Positions 43,036 through 52,944 are shown, counted from the stretch's first letter. The stretch is 64,000 bases of DNA from a bacterium (GCA_030428205.1 JAUIBK010000010.1:33530-97529), one strand, 5' to 3'. The notes: generated by a model from the letters alone, not told the origin. Made by a program: numbers and translations.

Positions 43036-44487
43036 TCATTGAGCATATCGTTCGCCTTCAGGTCTGCGAAAGCGTCTCGTCCCTCGAATAGTAACGAGCA
43101 GGTTGTCGAGGCGAGAGCGCAAATCGTTTTGAATATCTGTGTATGATTCATCGCGATTGAGATTACTCATCTGATAAGGATCGCTTCCAAGATCGTACAG
43201 CTCCGTTCGATTTCGATCCATCTTTGTTCCTAACCTCTTTGTTTTTGCATAGACCGTATCGCCGGTATGGACGGTCGAGAAAGGAACTCGGCCGGAGCCC
43301 GTTCGAAAGCCTTCAAGAAGGAGCTCTTCTCGTGATGCATCATCTGTATCAAAAAGGGGTGTAAGAGATGTTCCCGCAGGGGCGTTCTTTGCTTCAATAC
43401 CTGTGAGCTCAAAGATGGTTGGAGCAATATCGATATTTGCTACAAGAGCTGAGCTACTACGTGGCGTGACATTGCTTCCATAGCGGATAGCAAAAGGGAC
43501 TCTCACGGCTTCTTCGTAGAGAGCATCTTTGCCAAGTATCCAGTGTTCACCTGAGAGGATGCCATTATCCGAAAGAAAGAGAATAAACGTATCATCGAGC
43601 ATCCCTTGCCCCTCAAGTTTATCGAGGATGGCGTCAATTGCCCTGTCAACGGAAGCGAGTGTTTCCCGTGCACGTTTACGAAAGATGCCTTGCGCGCCTT
43701 TTGCCCCTTTCTTTTTCTTTGAGAGTTTGCGAATCCACCGTGGTTTATCAGAGAGGTCTTCCTCGCGAAAGTTAGGATTTCTCTCTTGAGCATTGTCATC
43801 ATAGATGCCGAAATCTTCATCTGGGCTTGTCCACTGTCTGTGAGGAGCGTTAAAGGCGAGAGTGAGCAGAAAGGGCTTTTCTTGCTGAGCGGCCTGATCA
43901 ATGAAGAGAAGTGCGTGATCGCGAAAAATGTCAGTTATGTACCCCTGTTCTTTGTTCCAAGTCCCATTGACGTTGAGGAGTGGTGAGAAATATTTCGAAC
44001 TACCTCTTGCAAAAGAGACCCAGTAGTCGAACTCAGGACGAGCTGATCCATCCCAGCCGTTGATATACTTTCCAACATGCCCTAAAAAATATGTCCCTTC
44101 TTTTGCAATTTTCTCAGCGAAGGTTTGTTTATTGAGTACATAGTCGTTTGTACTGACGGCATGCTGAGATGCGTAAAGCCCCGTGAAGATACTCGCTCTG
44201 CTTGGTGCGCAAGCTGGTGTTGTCACGTACGCCCTATCAAATTGAATTCCCTGATCGAAAATTCGCTCTTGAGTTTTCGGCATGTAAGGGCCAACCTCGT
44301 CGTAGCGCTGATCGTCGGTAATAATGAGGAGAATGTTGGGCTTAGGCGGAGCCTCTTGTATCTCTTCTTCTTGTGCATATGAAGCAGAGCAGCAGAGGAA
44401 AAAGAGAAGAAGGGCTATAAGTGTCCTCTGTGTTGGGAGCATGCTAGGGCTAGAGGCAAGGTCAGGGGCAGGAAAGAAGTGTGTCAT
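43036..44487 (-). CDS. Exported sulfatase (formylglycine type)
   Basis: A 483-residue type I sulfatase hydrolysing sulfate esters in the periplasm or outside the cell. A signal peptide (about residues 18-38) precedes the fold. Metal ligands start NILLIITDDQRYDE; the active-site cysteine, to be oxidised to formylglycine, is in CAPSR (about 92-96); LSDNGILSGEHWILGKD and REELLLEGF follow. It is closest to the N-sulfoglucosamine/heparan-type and arylsulfatase group by eye; substrate is unknown. A maturation enzyme is not in the window. It is divergent from the ArsC-sulfotransferase genes 104 bases away. Confidence 0.9.
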   Translation of the reverse strand: MTHFFPAPDLASSPSMLPTQRTLIALLLFFLCCSASYAQEEEIQEAPPKPNILLIITDDQRYDEVGPYMPKTQERIFDQGIQFDRAYVTTPACAPSRASIFTGLYASQHAVSTNDYVLNKQTFAEKIAKEGTYFLGHVGKYINGWDGSARPEFDYWVSFARGSSKYFSPLLNVNGTWNKEQGYITDIFRDHALLFIDQAAQQEKPFLLTLAFNAPHRQWTSPDEDFGIYDDNAQERNPNFREEDLSDKPRWIRKLSKKKKGAKGAQGIFRKRARETLASVDRAIDAILDKLEGQGMLDDTFILFLSDNGILSGEHWILGKDALYEEAVRVPFAIRYGSNVTPRSSSALVANIDIAPTIFELTGIEAKNAPAGTSLTPLFDTDDASREELLLEGFRTGSGRVPFSTVHTGDTVYAKTKRLGTKMDRNRTELYDLGSDPYQMSNLNRDESYTDIQNDLRSRLDNLLVTIRGTRRFRRPEGERYAQ

Positions 44488-44591
44488 GATAGTGTAGAAT
44501 TAGGTTTTTGTAGGTACCCCTTGAGATGAATTCTGAGCTTCGATAGTCTCACCCCATAGAGATTCACACAACTTGGTAAAGGGAGCTCATA

Positions 44592-44951
44592 ATGACAACA
44601 AAAGTGTACCAGTACGGAAAATGTAGCACTTGTCGAAAAGCACTTCGTTTTCTCGAGGAGCAGGGGGTTTCATATCAAGCTATTGATATTACTGAGCGCC
44701 CTCCTTCCAAAGCTGAGCTGGGAGCGATGCTCCGTGCGCAAGATGGAGAGCTTAAAAAGTTGTTTAATACCTCTGGACAACAGTACCGAGAGCTCAAGAT
44801 GAAAGACAAGCTTCCAACGTTATCAGACAAAGAAGCCCTCGAGCTCTTGTCTCAAAATGGCAAGCTCGTAAAGCGCCCATTTGTGCTCTGTGGCAAAAAT
44901 GGAGCGGTTGGTTTCAAGCAACAGGAGTGGGAGGAGCTGTTTGCGGTATGA
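44592..44951 (+). CDS. ArsC/Spx family thioredoxin-like protein
   Basis: A 119-residue protein with the ArsC/Spx fold: CSTCRKAL near the N-terminus carries a CXXC pair, and KRPFVLCG near residue 93 is the family's arginine region with an additional cysteine. Such proteins are arsenate reductases, stress regulators (Spx) or unassigned reductases (YffB). With no arsenic genes nearby a general thiol role is more likely. Its stop overlaps the start of the next gene (ATGA), so translation is coupled. Confidence 0.8.
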   Translation: MTTKVYQYGKCSTCRKALRFLEEQGVSYQAIDITERPPSKAELGAMLRAQDGELKKLFNTSGQQYRELKMKDKLPTLSDKEALELLSQNGKLVKRPFVLCGKNGAVGFKQQEWEELFAV

Positions 44952-46156
44952 GGAGCGCCCAATCCCAAACCAAGCAAATGGTACAACTACTCATTCTTCT
45001 TGCGGTAGCAACGATCGTAGCTGTTGTGTTTCGTGCGCCTCTTGAAGAGAAAGAGGTGCAGTCTCCAACGCAAGAAACTCAAAACGATTTTCATGGTGAG
45101 CTTCTCCGATATGATCGGACAAAAGCTTCTCCTGGATATACTCTTTATCCAGTGGTTGGCACGGCACAGGTTCTCCTTCTTGATATGCAAGGTCAAGTTG
45201 TTCACTCTTGGCCAGTTGATGCACAACGGGCACGCTTACTTCCGAATGGTAATCTTCTTGTTGTGCACGGCTCAAAGTGGGGGACGCGAGTAGAGCCATG
45301 GAAAACATATAAGTTTAGTGTCCGAGAATACGACTGGGAAGGATCGCTTTTCTGGCACTACGATGCGCCAGGACGGGTGCATCATGATGTGATCCGGCTT
45401 TCAAATGGTAACACTCTCTTTCCATATAGAACGGTTCTCTCTGATGATGTAAAAGCAAAGATAGTCTCAAAACGCCGAAGACGCTTAAAAGACATCCGTT
45501 CGGATTCGATTATCGAAATAACTCCTTCAGGAGAGATCATGTGGCAGTGGGACGCCGAAGACCATCTTGATCTCAACTCGTGTGGTAAGCCTTCGTGTAA
45601 CGAGGAAAATCCTGCAGATTGGACTCACGTAAATACCATTTCTCCTTTACCTCAAAATCGTCACTTTGATGGAGGCGACGAACGTTTTCGTCCTGGAAAT
45701 CTTCTCATTTTGCTCCGCAACTGGTGGACGGCCATGATTCTCGATCGCCAGACGGGTCAGCCCGTCTGGGAGTATACTGGTGACTACAAAGGAGGTTTGA
45801 GCGGAGGCCATGAGGCTCGAATGATCGAGCCTGGGCTTCCTGGTGCTGGTAACATCTTAATCTTTGATAATGGAAGAAAAATTCACCAAGGTGAGTCGTA
45901 TGCCCTCGAAGTAAACCCCCAAACAAATCATACCGTTTGGGTGTATGACGATGGAAAAAACTTTTTTTCTAACTCCGCTGGTTCGCTTCAGCGCCTTCCT
46001 AACGGAAATACACTGATATCAGAGGATCTCTCGGGTCGTGTCTTTGAAGTGACTCCCGACAAAGAAATTGTTTGGGAATATAAAGGTAGTCACCGTATTG
46101 CACGAGCAAAACGCTACGCTCTTGATCATGTTTCCCAGGCTGTATTCAAAAGATGA
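44948..46156 (+). CDS. Arylsulfotransferase-like beta-propeller protein 1
   Basis: A 402-residue protein with an N-terminal membrane helix or uncleaved signal (about 13-30) and a six-bladed propeller. Blades repeat LPNGNLLV, NGNTLF and RLPNGNTLISE with WEY/WQW strands between, and VHHDVI and HVNTI supply histidines like those of arylsulfate sulfotransferase (ASST/PF14269 type). These enzymes move sulfate between phenolic groups in the periplasm. ATG 44948 overlaps the ArsC-like stop by 4 nt. Next gene is a close paralogue, also ATGA-coupled. Confidence 0.75.
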   Translation: MRSAQSQTKQMVQLLILLAVATIVAVVFRAPLEEKEVQSPTQETQNDFHGELLRYDRTKASPGYTLYPVVGTAQVLLLDMQGQVVHSWPVDAQRARLLPNGNLLVVHGSKWGTRVEPWKTYKFSVREYDWEGSLFWHYDAPGRVHHDVIRLSNGNTLFPYRTVLSDDVKAKIVSKRRRRLKDIRSDSIIEITPSGEIMWQWDAEDHLDLNSCGKPSCNEENPADWTHVNTISPLPQNRHFDGGDERFRPGNLLILLRNWWTAMILDRQTGQPVWEYTGDYKGGLSGGHEARMIEPGLPGAGNILIFDNGRKIHQGESYALEVNPQTNHTVWVYDDGKNFFSNSAGSLQRLPNGNTLISEDLSGRVFEVTPDKEIVWEYKGSHRIARAKRYALDHVSQAVFKR

Positions 46157-47403
46157 AGCACCGCTCGATTCTTATACTTGAACTTCTTGGGTTGCTCTTT
46201 CTTGCTTCACTCTTTGTGTACTTTTCAGACAATAGTTCGCAAGAGCAGGGCGATCAGAATTCGATTGCGCTTGTACCAGCTACAGTCTCTGTCTCAAGGC
46301 CCGTGCCTGTCGATCCACCAGTTCAAAAATTTACGAAGTACGAAGCTGAAAGAAGCTTTGCTGGATATACGGTAGTTCCTGAGTCTGGAACAGAAAAGAT
46401 CGGTCTCTGGTCTCCTTCAGGTAAGCGTGTGCATGAATGGAATATTGATGCAGCTCGTGCGCGTTTGTTACCTAATGGGAATTTGCTTGTCATTCATGGC
46501 TCAAAGTGGGGGTGGTCTCAAGAGTATTGGCGTAAAATGAGACGTTTAGTGCGTGAATACTCTTGGGAGGGTGAAGTCGTTTGGGAGTATCAAGCTCCTG
46601 GCGCTGCGCATCACGATGTGCGTCGTTTTGAGAACGGGAACACCCTCTTCTTATACCGTTTGGAAGTCCCTGAGACGCACAAGCATTCTATTGGGAATTC
46701 CCATAAGCAAGAAAGTCGCATTAAATCTGACGCTATCCTTGAAGTTACTCGGGAAGGCGAGGTTGTCTGGGAGTGGTTGAGTTATGAACATCTTGACCTT
46801 AATTCGTGTGGTTGGAAGAAGTGTGCGCCACTTGGTGAGGCGCAGCGCTCTGGAAGACGGGGCTTTGATTGGACGCATATAAACACTTCCTTTCCTTTGC
46901 TGGAGAACCGTTGGTTCGAGAAAGGAGATAAGCGCTTTCGTCCTGGTAATATCCTGCTGCTTCCACGTAATTGGTCAGAAGTACTCTTACTTGATAAGGA
47001 GAGCGGCAAGGTCGTATGGCGTTATCACGGTAGTGGTGATGACACTCTCTCGGGAGGGCACGAAGCACAGCTCATACCCCCAGGACTTCCAGGAGCAGGA
47101 AACCTACTTGTCTTTAATAATGGAAGAGATAGGCTCCGCTCTGTTGTACTTGAAGTTCGACCTGACACAGAAGAGATTGTTTGGAAATTTGAGCGTGGTA
47201 AGAGGTTCTTTAGTCATGCTGCGGGTTCGGTGCAACGGCTTCCAAATGGAAATACTCTTATCTCTGAAGATGTTCCGGGGCGAGTCTTTGAAGTAACAAG
47301 TGAGGGAGAGGTTGTCTGGAAGCTTGAAGCTGGAATCCGCACTGAGAGAGCGCACCGTTACGCAGTAGATTATTGTCCTCAGTTTGCCACACTTGAGCGG
47401 TGA
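46153..47403 (+). CDS. Arylsulfotransferase-like beta-propeller protein 2
   Basis: A 416-residue paralogue of the preceding protein: same membrane N-terminus (about 5-22), same propeller landmarks (ARARLLPNGNLLVIHGSKWG, AAHHDVRRF, DWTHINT, GGHEAQLIPPGLPGAGN, RLPNGNTLISEDVPGRV). The pair arose by tandem duplication. Its 3' end overlaps the convergent GT-C gene by 25 bases. With the divergent sulfatase it suggests local sulfate-ester metabolism, an inference. Confidence 0.75.
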   Translation: MKHRSILILELLGLLFLASLFVYFSDNSSQEQGDQNSIALVPATVSVSRPVPVDPPVQKFTKYEAERSFAGYTVVPESGTEKIGLWSPSGKRVHEWNIDAARARLLPNGNLLVIHGSKWGWSQEYWRKMRRLVREYSWEGEVVWEYQAPGAAHHDVRRFENGNTLFLYRLEVPETHKHSIGNSHKQESRIKSDAILEVTREGEVVWEWLSYEHLDLNSCGWKKCAPLGEAQRSGRRGFDWTHINTSFPLLENRWFEKGDKRFRPGNILLLPRNWSEVLLLDKESGKVVWRYHGSGDDTLSGGHEAQLIPPGLPGAGNLLVFNNGRDRLRSVVLEVRPDTEEIVWKFERGKRFFSHAAGSVQRLPNGNTLISEDVPGRVFEVTSEGEVVWKLEAGIRTERAHRYAVDYCPQFATLER

Positions 47404-48821
47404 AACAGTCGCCCTCGTATGCCTTTCGTTGCCTCTGGAATACTCCTGTATTCTCTTTGAAACCACGGTTCGCGCACAAATGCTTCACGAATCTTGCGGT
47501 ACGGTTTGTCAGTCAAAATATAATCAGGCTTCGTTTGCTTGATAAACTCAGAGATCTTCCTCTCTCTTACAAATGGAACAGCCTCAGGAGTAACAAGCCC
47601 AAGGGTATCGATGATGAGGCCTTTCTCATAGTAGTAGCGAAGGATACCTATCTCGGGGCTTGCCAGTGATGAGTTTGGCTCAGCGTGTTGGTTCATCCAC
47701 TGAGCAACCTGTTTGTAGCGAAACCATTTGGTGCGGTGTACGTCCTGCTTGTGAGGAAGCCCGAGTATGGCATAAGTAAATAAGAGTCCAAGCAGAGCGA
47801 TGCAGATAGTTGTGTGTATATATTTATTCTCTTGAACCGTGTTGATCAGAAACTCAAGCCCTAACGAGAGCAATATACCTAAAGGAAGAAGAAGAGGGGT
47901 GTAGTACCACTTGTACCCGGGTGCATTGAGAAAAAAAGCATAGCTTGCCACATAGAGTATTCCCCAGAGCACCATAAGCGAAGCAAGTCGATTCTTACGA
48001 GCCGGGATACATCCGAGCAGAAGTATACCAAGAAAAGTCGCATTGAGTGGCAGAGACTCAAAAGGGGTTAGCCGCCCGAGAGCACGTGAGAGAAAGAGTT
48101 CTCCGCGAAACGCATCTTTAGCCTCGCTTTGCGCAAGTTTGGCTGCGAGTGTTTGTGGAAAAACCTCTCCATACGTAAGCCAGTGAGAGAAATACCAAGG
48201 GCTCAGTACAGCAAGAAAGAGTAGGGGATACTTCCATGGCGGTAGCTTCCGCTCACGGTAGAGGTAGTCTAAGCCGAGTAGTCCAATGAGTACGAGTGAA
48301 TCTGGGCGTACGAGGACCGCAAGAGCAGCAAGGATAGTTGCGAGTGTAAGTTTGTTGCTCAAGTACGTTACGGTAGTGAGGAGTAGGACAAGAAGGAGCA
48401 AGAAGGTTTCCATGCCTACGCCAGCATAAATTAAGCGGTGAGAGAGAAGGATAAATGGAAAGAGGAGAATAGCTATGGTGTGCTTGGGGTGCCGTTGGGA
48501 GAGAAAGAGACACAAAAAAAGAACAAGAAGCAAAGCGCTCATTCCTACCCAGTGCCCCACGAGCGGAATGCTTTCTATTGAGAAAGGAAAACTAAAGAGT
48601 GCAACGGTAAGCGGATAAAGAGTTGATGAGCAAGCATTTACAGGTGGTCCATCTTGAAAGACAAGACCACTACCAAGGTGGATATTCTTGATATAGCTGT
48701 AATAAATAAACGCATCATCGGGACGAATCGAGAGGGTTGTTTGTGTGAAAAGCCACCACAGGACAACGAGCAAAAGAGTAGCAAGGAGATGTAAGAGAGA
48801 TAAAGAGCGGAGTGAACTCAT
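47379..48821 (-). CDS. GT-C type membrane glycosyltransferase
   Basis: A 480-residue protein with about ten membrane helices. The first outer loop reads RPDDAFIYYSYIKNI, with the DDA acid pair of GT-C enzymes such as AftB, followed by GSGLVFQDGPPVNACSSTLYP (usually NPGERVEGYTNPLW in relatives). GT-C enzymes transfer sugars from polyprenyl carriers on the periplasmic side. The acceptor is unknown. The C-terminal 60 residues are soluble. Monocistronic. Confidence 0.75.
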   Translation of the reverse strand: MSSLRSLSLLHLLATLLLVVLWWLFTQTTLSIRPDDAFIYYSYIKNIHLGSGLVFQDGPPVNACSSTLYPLTVALFSFPFSIESIPLVGHWVGMSALLLVLFLCLFLSQRHPKHTIAILLFPFILLSHRLIYAGVGMETFLLLLVLLLTTVTYLSNKLTLATILAALAVLVRPDSLVLIGLLGLDYLYRERKLPPWKYPLLFLAVLSPWYFSHWLTYGEVFPQTLAAKLAQSEAKDAFRGELFLSRALGRLTPFESLPLNATFLGILLLGCIPARKNRLASLMVLWGILYVASYAFFLNAPGYKWYYTPLLLPLGILLSLGLEFLINTVQENKYIHTTICIALLGLLFTYAILGLPHKQDVHRTKWFRYKQVAQWMNQHAEPNSSLASPEIGILRYYYEKGLIIDTLGLVTPEAVPFVRERKISEFIKQTKPDYILTDKPYRKIREAFVREPWFQREYRSIPEATKGIRGRLFHRSSVAN

Positions 48822-48902
48822 CGTTTCTAGAATGCAAAGTTAGTAGCCGAATCATATCGACTCTTATTGCATTTGGCGAGAGCTGCTCTCCTGGAGCGGC
48901 CG

Positions 48903-50474
48903 CTAATCGTTTCTCTTATGAGGATTTATTTTCCAACAGAGGACAGTTTTTCCTTCGTAGGTATCTTCGATTGCTTTTACATACAAGCTTGAAGCGTAGT
49001 GAGAACCGTGGTGATTCGCTCGAAAGGTAGGGCGATAACCATTTGAACGACCCGTATACTCTAACTTCTCTATTTTCTTTCCTTTGAGATTGATAAGAAA
49101 AGCCACACTGGCATTGACCGACGATGGAAGAAGGGTAACGAGCTTTCCGGTGTGGTCAGAAGCAGGTTTAGCAAGAAAGCCGAGTGGACCATCTGTGCCG
49201 TCACGTACTTTGTCACACCCCGCAACATTTTTGCTTAAATCTTTTCCAGAATAGATTGGAACACTGAGGATAGTTCCATAAATTGAGGAGCGTGAAAGGC
49301 TAAAGGGGTTCGTATTGAAGATATCTGAGAGGATGCCTTGTACCTCAAAAGCAGTATTCACACAGAATTCGTTCCAGTGAAGACTGTTTACAAGCAGAGT
49401 GACGAGATTGAGATTTGCAGCGTTCCAGGCTATCTCAATTTGGTCTATCAGATCCTGAGGAACCTCGTCATTACAGGTATTACTCGGTGGAGGGTTAAAA
49501 CCACCGCTTCCCCCGTCACTGCCGCTACCATCGCTACCACCTGAAGAAGATGAAGCATCACCTACTTGTACGAGGAGCTCAGATGAGCTGAGATCGTAAA
49601 TTGAACCAGTGGCATCATTTGACACCAGTACCTCCATTCCAGAGCCACCGCCGATATAGGTGCCTGGAGTAAGAGAGGTCTCTGGATCGCTATAAATTTC
49701 GTTCGTTGCACCAGAATAGATATCCGTATGGAGAGATTTGGTAAAATTCTTATTCTGCTTAATGATGTTGAGGAACTCGCCAGGAACAAAGTTACCGTTT
49801 TTCATTACAGGAATAGGTGGCTGTCCAACTTTTCCTTTAAAAGAGAGGTTTTCTTTCGCGCCACTCTCGAGCCCAACGAGGGTAACTTGGTTCTTAGTCT
49901 TTTTCTTCTTCTTTTTCTTTGATTTTCCTTTGAGAGTAAAGATCGCTGCTGCTGGCTCATTGTTATGGTTGGTAACCGTCACAATATCTCGTTTTTTAGC
50001 AGGCAGTGAGAGCGATTGAGTGTTTGCTTGAGAAGTAAACGGATTTCTATAGATGAGAGTCTTTCCTTTTTTATCAACAACCATCACATCTGAAGTCTTG
50101 TGATCTCCATCAAGTTCGTAACCAATAAATGTTCCATGCTTGAGTGAGCCAAGATCCAGTGATCCGAGATGTCCGGCAGCAGTGAGTACGTGCAGAGTCC
50201 CTTGGAGGCTTTTTTTCTTTGTTACAAGCGAGTAGACCGCAGCAACACCGTTGTGGGTTGCTGGATAGAGAGTTGCGGGATTGTCACGTAAGTTTTCAGG
50301 AACAGATATTTCAGTAATGATGTCACCATCAACGGTGCTTACTTCGACCTTATCTGAGATCTCGATAAAGGAAAAAACGTCTGATGAGCCATCGCCGTTG
50401 ACATCAAGAGCGAAGAGCTGGTGTGGAACACACAAGAGGAGAAAAACAACAAAAAACCGTAACATCGTATACAT
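48903..50474 (-). CDS. Secreted FG-GAP/EF-hand-like repeat protein
   Basis: About 523 residues. A signal peptide (MLRFFVVFLLLC...LFA) is followed by DVNGDGSSDVF, a calcium-binding loop of FG-GAP or dockerin type, and beta-propeller-like repeats; a second, weaker loop is ELDGDHKTSDVM. A lysine run lies in the middle, then a Gly/Ser-rich linker and a C-terminal domain of about 170 residues with four cysteines. The frame opens further upstream, but ATG 50474 has AGGG at the right distance and gives a proper signal peptide. Confidence 0.6.
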   Translation of the reverse strand: MYTMLRFFVVFLLLCVPHQLFALDVNGDGSSDVFSFIEISDKVEVSTVDGDIITEISVPENLRDNPATLYPATHNGVAAVYSLVTKKKSLQGTLHVLTAAGHLGSLDLGSLKHGTFIGYELDGDHKTSDVMVVDKKGKTLIYRNPFTSQANTQSLSLPAKKRDIVTVTNHNNEPAAAIFTLKGKSKKKKKKKTKNQVTLVGLESGAKENLSFKGKVGQPPIPVMKNGNFVPGEFLNIIKQNKNFTKSLHTDIYSGATNEIYSDPETSLTPGTYIGGGSGMEVLVSNDATGSIYDLSSSELLVQVGDASSSSGGSDGSGSDGGSGGFNPPPSNTCNDEVPQDLIDQIEIAWNAANLNLVTLLVNSLHWNEFCVNTAFEVQGILSDIFNTNPFSLSRSSIYGTILSVPIYSGKDLSKNVAGCDKVRDGTDGPLGFLAKPASDHTGKLVTLLPSSVNASVAFLINLKGKKIEKLEYTGRSNGYRPTFRANHHGSHYASSLYVKAIEDTYEGKTVLCWKINPHKRND

Positions 50475-50552
50475 GCAAGCCCTATCGCGCAGAAATACCT
50501 TTAAAACCTTCAGTCTATAATGATATGGGGTGGTTAGAGCTATTTGACGCAT

Positions 50553-50966
50553 AATTTCTACGAGTTTTTGTCAGTTCTTCCTCTTTATCGAGCAGTTAGC
50601 TCAATAGTTTCCTTCTCCTTCTTCTTTCCGCTTGGACGTGAACAAGGTTACAAGGTGGACGTTCAAGGGGGCTAAGCCAAGAATCTGTCTGAAAAGTAAG
50701 TGTAGCTCACTGTTTCTCGGTGATTATTTTCGACTTGAAATGAACCAGCGAGCTTACCGAGATCACCGAGAGTTTTCGGATAACTTCTCAGTATTTGGCC
50801 ATGGGAGCCTCTTCTCATCTTGAAATCAGCCCCCGTATATAAAGTAATCGACCTTTTCAGACGTTACTTTTTGTATAACGGAGAAGCAGTCTATTTGCTT
50901 CTCAATGTAAATTCTCCCCATGCACCTTCGGGATAGGTGCGGGGTGTGCCAAAGGAGGTAAGTAGT
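50553..50966. other. Intergenic region with two hairpins
   Basis: About 410 bases between divergent genes. Two clear stems are seen: GAGAAGC (50881-50887) with GCTTCTC (50897-50903), and GCACCT (50922-50927) with AGGTGC (50935-50940). The second lies just before the ribosome-binding site of the FlgM-like gene and may act in its control. A short open frame at 50632-50823 has no ribosome-binding site and is not called. Confidence 0.4.
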
Positions 50967-51152
50967 ATGGCAGATGGGAAGAATAGCGCCCCGGAAAGTG
51001 GGCGAAAGCGTAGTCTCACTTCTCTCACTCTTCAGTGGTTATCGGAAAAGATCCGTCGAACTGAAAAAATCAAAGAGGAAATCACAAGTGGTCACTATGA
51101 GGTAGATTCTGAAAAGATTGCTGCTTCTCTTATGGGAGGAAAAGAAGGGTAG
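50967..51152 (+). CDS. FlgM-like anti-sigma factor (orphan)
   Basis: A 61-residue protein. Its C-terminal half (SEKIRRTEKIKEEITSGHY, then VDSEKIAASLM) matches the FlgM domain, which binds flagellar sigma-28 (FliA) and keeps it inactive until the hook is finished. The start at 50967 has a perfect AAAGGAGG site; the frame is open further up but not needed. It is shorter than typical FlgM at the N-terminus, and no flagellar gene is near, so it may control another sigma factor. Confidence 0.65.
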   Translation: MADGKNSAPESGRKRSLTSLTLQWLSEKIRRTEKIKEEITSGHYEVDSEKIAASLMGGKEG

Positions 51153-51163
51153 CTCTGAATGAG

Positions 51164-52765
51164 TTACCTCTCGATAGTGGCGGCCCGCTGAGCATACGTG
51201 CGGGCCTCCTCTTCTCTTCCAAGTTTACTTTGCACTGTTACGAGCTGTTCGAGCACTGGAATAAGATCTGAATGTTCTGTGCCTAATTGTCTTTCAAGGA
51301 CGTGCAGGATCTTTTCGAGCAGAGCGTGTGCCTCACGAAAATTTTGCTCATTCATGAGCAAGAGTGCTGTGTTAAACTCTGCTGCGGTATGTGATATTGA
51401 ATATGCTGCGCTCGTTGTTGAGGACTGAGAAGCTTGCTCTTGCTTTGGTTCTTTGATTCTTGCAATAGCTTCTGAGGCTTGTTTGGTTAGTGGATGTGTG
51501 TCTCCCAATGCCGATAGCCGCGCCGTATGACACTCTTGTAAATGAGAAAGAGCTTTGTGAGCTTCTCCCATCATTTTCTCTACCGTACCGAGAGCATAGA
51601 GCGAGTATGCTCGAGCTACCATTGCTTGAGAATCATCAGAAGCATGTAGCGTTACAGTCTCTTGAAAGCATTGCTCCGCGTCTTTGAGTCGGTTGGTGGC
51701 AACGTATGCTGTCCCGAGGTTGTGCAAGATCTCAGCTCGCTTTTCGTTGGAGAGGTGCGTGTTTTCTTGCAGGACCTTCAGTGCGCTCTCAAGAACTGTT
51801 TGTGCTTGTTCGTATTCGCCAGCGAGATAGCAACATTCGCCAAGGGCAGCAAGCGTATCGACATGCTCACGAGAACCAGGGGAAACAGAGGATTCAATGG
51901 AGTGAAATGCTTCGGTAATATCTTGCAAGCAGAGTGAAAGACCTCTTCCCTCCTGGTAGTGGTGCACGACAGCGTAGTATAGCTCGAGGCTGAGATCATC
52001 TGAGGTTTTTTGTGCAGTCATCTCCTGTAGTGCGACTCTGAGCGATCGTTCTCGTTGCTCCCAATCTTCCATTTCACCGTACAGCTCTGCGAGTTTCAGA
52101 GAACATTCAATGCTTTTTGAGCGATCTGTGTCTTCCAAAGAGTGAAGTTTTTGGAGGGTCAGTTCAAAGCAGCGTATACTTTCTGTAACCATGTTGGATT
52201 CTTGATAGGACATTCCAAGTCGTAGTGCGAGATCGACAATCCGTGTGGGTGGAAATCCTGGATCATGATTCACGAGCTCTAAGGCGTTTCGGAGTTGCAC
52301 TTGATGTTCCTCGTCATCTCCACTTTCTTTATAAACGGTGGCAAGAAGATCGAATGCGTCAACAAGGGATTCATTGGTTCGCTCTGAAATGTGCTTTCTG
52401 AGTTCTATTTCTTTTTTGAGGATAAGGGATGCCTCGAAAAAGAGTTCTTGGGCTTGATAGATCAAGGCGATTATTCGGTACGATTGAGGTAAAAGAGGGT
52501 GGTGCTCGGTGAGTGCACGTTCAATCGATTCCTTTGTTTGAATTGTAAGCTCGAGCGCTTCTTTGAACATTGACTCATCGTAGAGTAAGCGAGCGTAGGC
52601 GAGAGAGTCGCTTAGGGTTTGGGGATGGAATGGACCATATTCTTTTATGAGTAGACTCAGAGCATCTTCTTTTGCGCGCAAGCTCTCTGTAAGGCGACTT
52701 TGTCCTCGTAGCGCCTCAGCGAGGGCGCACAGCTCCTCATATGAGCGACCGTTGGCATCACGCAT
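51164..52765 (-). CDS. Tetratricopeptide repeat protein (kinesin light chain-like)
   Basis: A 533-residue soluble protein made almost entirely of TPR units of the long, kinesin-light-chain type (for example RLTESLRAKEDALSLLIKEYG, then HPQTLSDSLAYARLLYDE). These act as protein-binding scaffolds. No catalytic domain and no signal peptide. It is divergent from the kinase-receiver gene 180 bases away, and kinases of this type often work with TPR partners, so a link is plausible. Confidence 0.75.
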   Translation of the reverse strand: MRDANGRSYEELCALAEALRGQSRLTESLRAKEDALSLLIKEYGPFHPQTLSDSLAYARLLYDESMFKEALELTIQTKESIERALTEHHPLLPQSYRIIALIYQAQELFFEASLILKKEIELRKHISERTNESLVDAFDLLATVYKESGDDEEHQVQLRNALELVNHDPGFPPTRIVDLALRLGMSYQESNMVTESIRCFELTLQKLHSLEDTDRSKSIECSLKLAELYGEMEDWEQRERSLRVALQEMTAQKTSDDLSLELYYAVVHHYQEGRGLSLCLQDITEAFHSIESSVSPGSREHVDTLAALGECCYLAGEYEQAQTVLESALKVLQENTHLSNEKRAEILHNLGTAYVATNRLKDAEQCFQETVTLHASDDSQAMVARAYSLYALGTVEKMMGEAHKALSHLQECHTARLSALGDTHPLTKQASEAIARIKEPKQEQASQSSTTSAAYSISHTAAEFNTALLLMNEQNFREAHALLEKILHVLERQLGTEHSDLIPVLEQLVTVQSKLGREEEARTYAQRAATIER

Positions 52766-52944
52766 AGTCGAAAATCACAAAAAAAGGAATTACCTCAATA
52801 GATTAAGCGGCAATACTCTTCGATAACTTAACCTCAATCTTTCCTCTGTATTTCCAGCGTTCTCCTGGACTTCATTTTTTCAATGATTCTGCCGATTTTA
52901 TGTCTTAGGGAGGAGTGCGCCCACTGTTTGGGCGTACGGTATGT

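Noticed and set aside
50632..50823. 63-codon open frame upstream of the FlgM-like gene
   Set aside because: Non-ATG start, no ribosome-binding site, composition not convincing.
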